The notes beneath the pieces were generated by a model that did no database searches, was not told the DNA's origin, and saw nothing but the letters and a program-made list of their open reading frames with translations. A stretch of DNA of 6,628 nucleotides. Source: CAISGS01 sp044346445. GTDB taxonomy: Bacteria > Pseudomonadota > Alphaproteobacteria > Caulobacterales > Caulobacteraceae. How positions within the stretch are numbered: position 1 is the first letter of the stretch; each line of letters opens with the position of its first letter. Location: positions 1 to 6,628 of the forward strand of contig JBIIZD010000117.1 in the NCBI GenBank assembly GCA_044346445.1. The letters are read 5' to 3'. Of the stretch, positions 4,805-6,628 are shown in pieces. Position numbers and translations under genes: made by a program.

Positions 4805-5520
4805 AGGTGGCTCAGATGTCTGGCCCCGCGCACAAAGCGCACAAACGGGGCCGGGCGCTCGGGCGCATCCAGCTTCAAGGCCAGTTCCTGCACCACAAAC
4901 CGGGTGATATTGGGCAGGTCCAGGGCCAGGGCCTCGTCCAGATCGACCCATGCAATCTCGTCCAGCTCGCCGCAATCGGGCGCGCGCTCCAGGCTGATCA
5001 GGTGTTCGGCCCGTGCCATAAAGAAGCGCGCATCAAACCGCTTGGGCCGATAGGGCGGGGTAATGGCCCTGGCGATAAAGTCCAAAGCCGCCAGGTCAGG
5101 CTGTGCCCCCAGTTTTAGAAAGTCGCCCCAAGGCCCCTTGGCGGTTTTTTCCGGCGCAGGCTTGGCCAGCAACAGACCGACCTCCTCAAAGGTCTCGCGC
5201 ACCGCCGCCAAGGCCAGAGCGCGGGCGCGGGTCGGCGGCGCGGTCTTTTCCACCCGGACAGCAACCTCGGGCCGCAGATCGCTGGCATAGGGCGCACGAA
5301 AATCGCTCGGATCAATCCGCCCGCCGGGAAACACCCATTTGCCGGGCATAAAGCTGTGGCCCTTATTGCGCCGTCCCATCAAGAGGCGCGGCTTGGCAGC
5401 GTCGCGGCGGACAATGATCAAGGTGGCGGCATCGCGCGGCCGCACCACCTTCTGGTCCTCAGCGCGCATGGCGCCATCCGTGCGCGGGTCGTAATTGGGG
5501 TCAAGCTTGGGTTCGGTCAT
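4801..5520 (-). CDS. Nudix hydrolase, NUDT19-like, first of a tandem pair
   Basis: A 239-residue Nudix protein. After a charged N-terminal tail come AATLIIVRR (31-39), LLMGRR (46-51) and KWVFPGGRIDPSDF (61-74), then a roughly 30-residue insertion, AVRETFEEVGLLL (106-118) with the metal-binding glutamates, ARAITPPYRPKRFDARFF (150-167) and a helical C-terminus. It shares this plan with the downstream copy (MGRR, VFPGG, RAITP, ARFF), so the two are paralogues. ATG 5520 is taken as the start, with only a weak AGGG upstream; Met18 is an alternative. Its stop TGA overlaps the next gene's GTG by 4 nt, implying one transcript and coupled translation. The substrate is unknown; a CoA- or nucleotide-linked pyrophosphate is plausible from the family. 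It is divergent from the amidohydrolase across 130 nt. Confidence 0.9.
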   Translation of the reverse strand: MTEPKLDPNYDPRTDGAMRAEDQKVVRPRDAATLIIVRRDAAKPRLLMGRRNKGHSFMPGKWVFPGGRIDPSDFRAPYASDLRPEVAVRVEKTAPPTRARALALAAVRETFEEVGLLLAKPAPEKTAKGPWGDFLKLGAQPDLAALDFIARAITPPYRPKRFDARFFMARAEHLISLERAPDCGELDEIAWVDLDEALALDLPNITRFVVQELALKLDAPERPAPFVRFVRGARHLSHL

Positions 5521-5650
5521 GGCCCTAGTTTAGGCCCGTTCTTGCCGAGGGAAAGCCTGACCTTGCGGAACCCTATCGGCGCGCGTTCGGCTTGACCCCG
5601 AGCCTTGCGCGTTGCAACCTGAAGATCAGAGCTTTTTTAAGGAAATCCCC

Positions 5651-6628
5651 ATGCGCCTTTTCCCCGCCACCCTTGCCGCAGCCCTCAGCCTGGCCAGCGC
5701 CAGCACCGCCTTTGCGCAGGTTCCAACCGAGGCCGTGTTCGCCGCCGCCAAGGCGGTCCAGCCCAAGGTCGTGGCCTGGCGGCGCGATATTCATCAGCAT
5801 CCCTAACTTGGCAATCGCGAGGTGCGCACCGCCGCCCTGGTCGCCGCCGAGCTTAAGCGCCTGGGCTTTGAGGTCCGCACCAAGGTGGCCGTGACCGGCA
5901 TTGTTGCCGTGCTCAAGGGTGGCAAGCCCGGCGGCGTGGTTGCCCTGCGCGCCGATATGGACGGCCTGCCCGTCGAGGAAAAGACCGGCCTGCCGTTCGC
6001 CTCCAAGGCCATGGGCGAATATGAGGGCAAGACGGTGCCTGTGATGCATGCGTGTGGCCATGACAGCCATGTCGCCATGCTGCTGGGCGCGGCAACCGTT
6101 ATGGCCGGTATGCGCGACCAGATCCAAGGCACTGTGGTCTTGATCTTCCAGCCCGCCGAAGAAGGCCTGCCGATTGGCGAGACCGGCGGGGCCAAGCGTA
6201 TGGTGGCCGAGGGCGCGCTGGATAATCCCGCCCCCAGCGCCATTTTCGGCATCCATATTGGCCCCGGCGATCCGGGCAAGCTGAACTACCGGCCCGGCGG
6301 TTTCTATGCCGCCGCCGACCGGTTTGACATTGCCCTCAAGGGTCGCCAGACCCATGGCGCACGGCCCTGGAGCGGAATTGACGTCATCTCGCTCAGCGCC
6401 TCAATCATTACCGCCATGAACCAGATCGCCGCGCGCCAGATCGATGTCACCGCCTCGCCAACCGTTCTGACGATCGCCACCATTAACGGCGGTGTGCGCA
6501 GCAATATCATCCCCGAAGACCTGGCCATGTCCGGCACGCTTCGCACCTTTAGCGACGAGCGGCGTAGTGATGTGATCGCGCGCATGGACAAGACCGTCAA
6601 GGCGCTGGCGGACTCCTATGGCGCGACC
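5651..6628 (+). pseudogene. M20-family amidohydrolase (IAA-amino acid/hippurate hydrolase type), broken by in-frame stop, 3' end beyond window
   Basis: ATG 5651, with AAGGAA (5639-5644) 6 nt upstream, opens with a signal peptide (about 1-22, ending STAFA before QVPTEA). After WRRDIHQHP comes TAA at codon 52 (5804-5806), exactly where the family has the Glu of HPELG; one base, GAA to TAA, explains it. The same frame then continues without another stop to the window end, about 274 more codons. It keeps ALRADMDGLPVEE, HACGHDSH (metal ligands Cys135, His137), FQPAEEG (Glu170, Glu171), FGIHIGP (His202) and the dimerisation region GRQTHGARPWSG. Homologues are exported zinc-type amidohydrolases that cleave N-acyl amino acids or peptides. 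TTGACC (5592-5597) is a possible -35 without a good -10. This is a recent pseudogene or a sequencing error. A downstream restart, for example GTG 5822, would lack the signal peptide and a ribosome site. Confidence 0.85.

Noticed and set aside
4452..4907. Plus-strand open frames across 4452-5351
   Set aside because: All lie opposite the two Nudix genes and have compositionally biased translations without family motifs.
5573..6355. Long minus-strand open frame (260 codons) opposite the amidohydrolase
   Set aside because: It mirrors the third-position GC bias of the plus-strand gene, whose family motifs are unmistakable; the antisense protein is low-complexity, rich in Gly, Ala and His.

Overview
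The window looks like chromosomal DNA of an alphaproteobacterium. It is GC-rich and densely coded. It holds a zinc-free L33, a tRNA-Leu(GAG) with encoded CCA, LipB and MgtE, and a muramidase-like protein of the SpmX type with two C-terminal membrane segments. A minus-strand element matches the complement of the alphaproteobacterial 16S tail (ending ...CTCCTTTC). The order or genus cannot be fixed from this sequence. No mobile element, CRISPR array or prophage block is visible.

Layout. 1-568 (minus): 5' part of lipB (lipoate pathway), cut by the window edge. 637-891 (plus): a short single-domain FliN/SpoA protein. 892-1014: non-coding, with a 12-nt palindrome. 1015-1099 (plus): tRNA-Leu(GAG), followed by a hairpin. 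1198-2619 (plus): mgtE, a complete magnesium channel/transporter. 2686-3585 (plus): SpmX-like GH24 protein whose muramidase site has lost two of three catalytic residues. 3657-3809 (minus): a non-coding or dual-function transcript candidate with an extremely long Shine-Dalgarno, several hairpins and its own strong terminator. 3884-4194 (minus): rpmG with a good promoter and terminator. 4208-5520 (minus): two tandem, translationally coupled Nudix hydrolase paralogues. 5651-6628 (plus): an exported M20 amidohydrolase interrupted by an in-frame TAA at codon 52 and cut by the window edge.

How the parts relate. Most genes are independent housekeeping units rather than one pathway. lipB and the SpoA gene diverge from a 68-nt gap. 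tRNA-Leu, mgtE and the SpmX-like gene run in the same direction. The Nudix pair and rpmG run toward them, so the candidate small RNA lies between the converging SpmX-like gene and rpmG. The items most worth a second look are this small RNA, the SpmX-like protein and the broken amidohydrolase.
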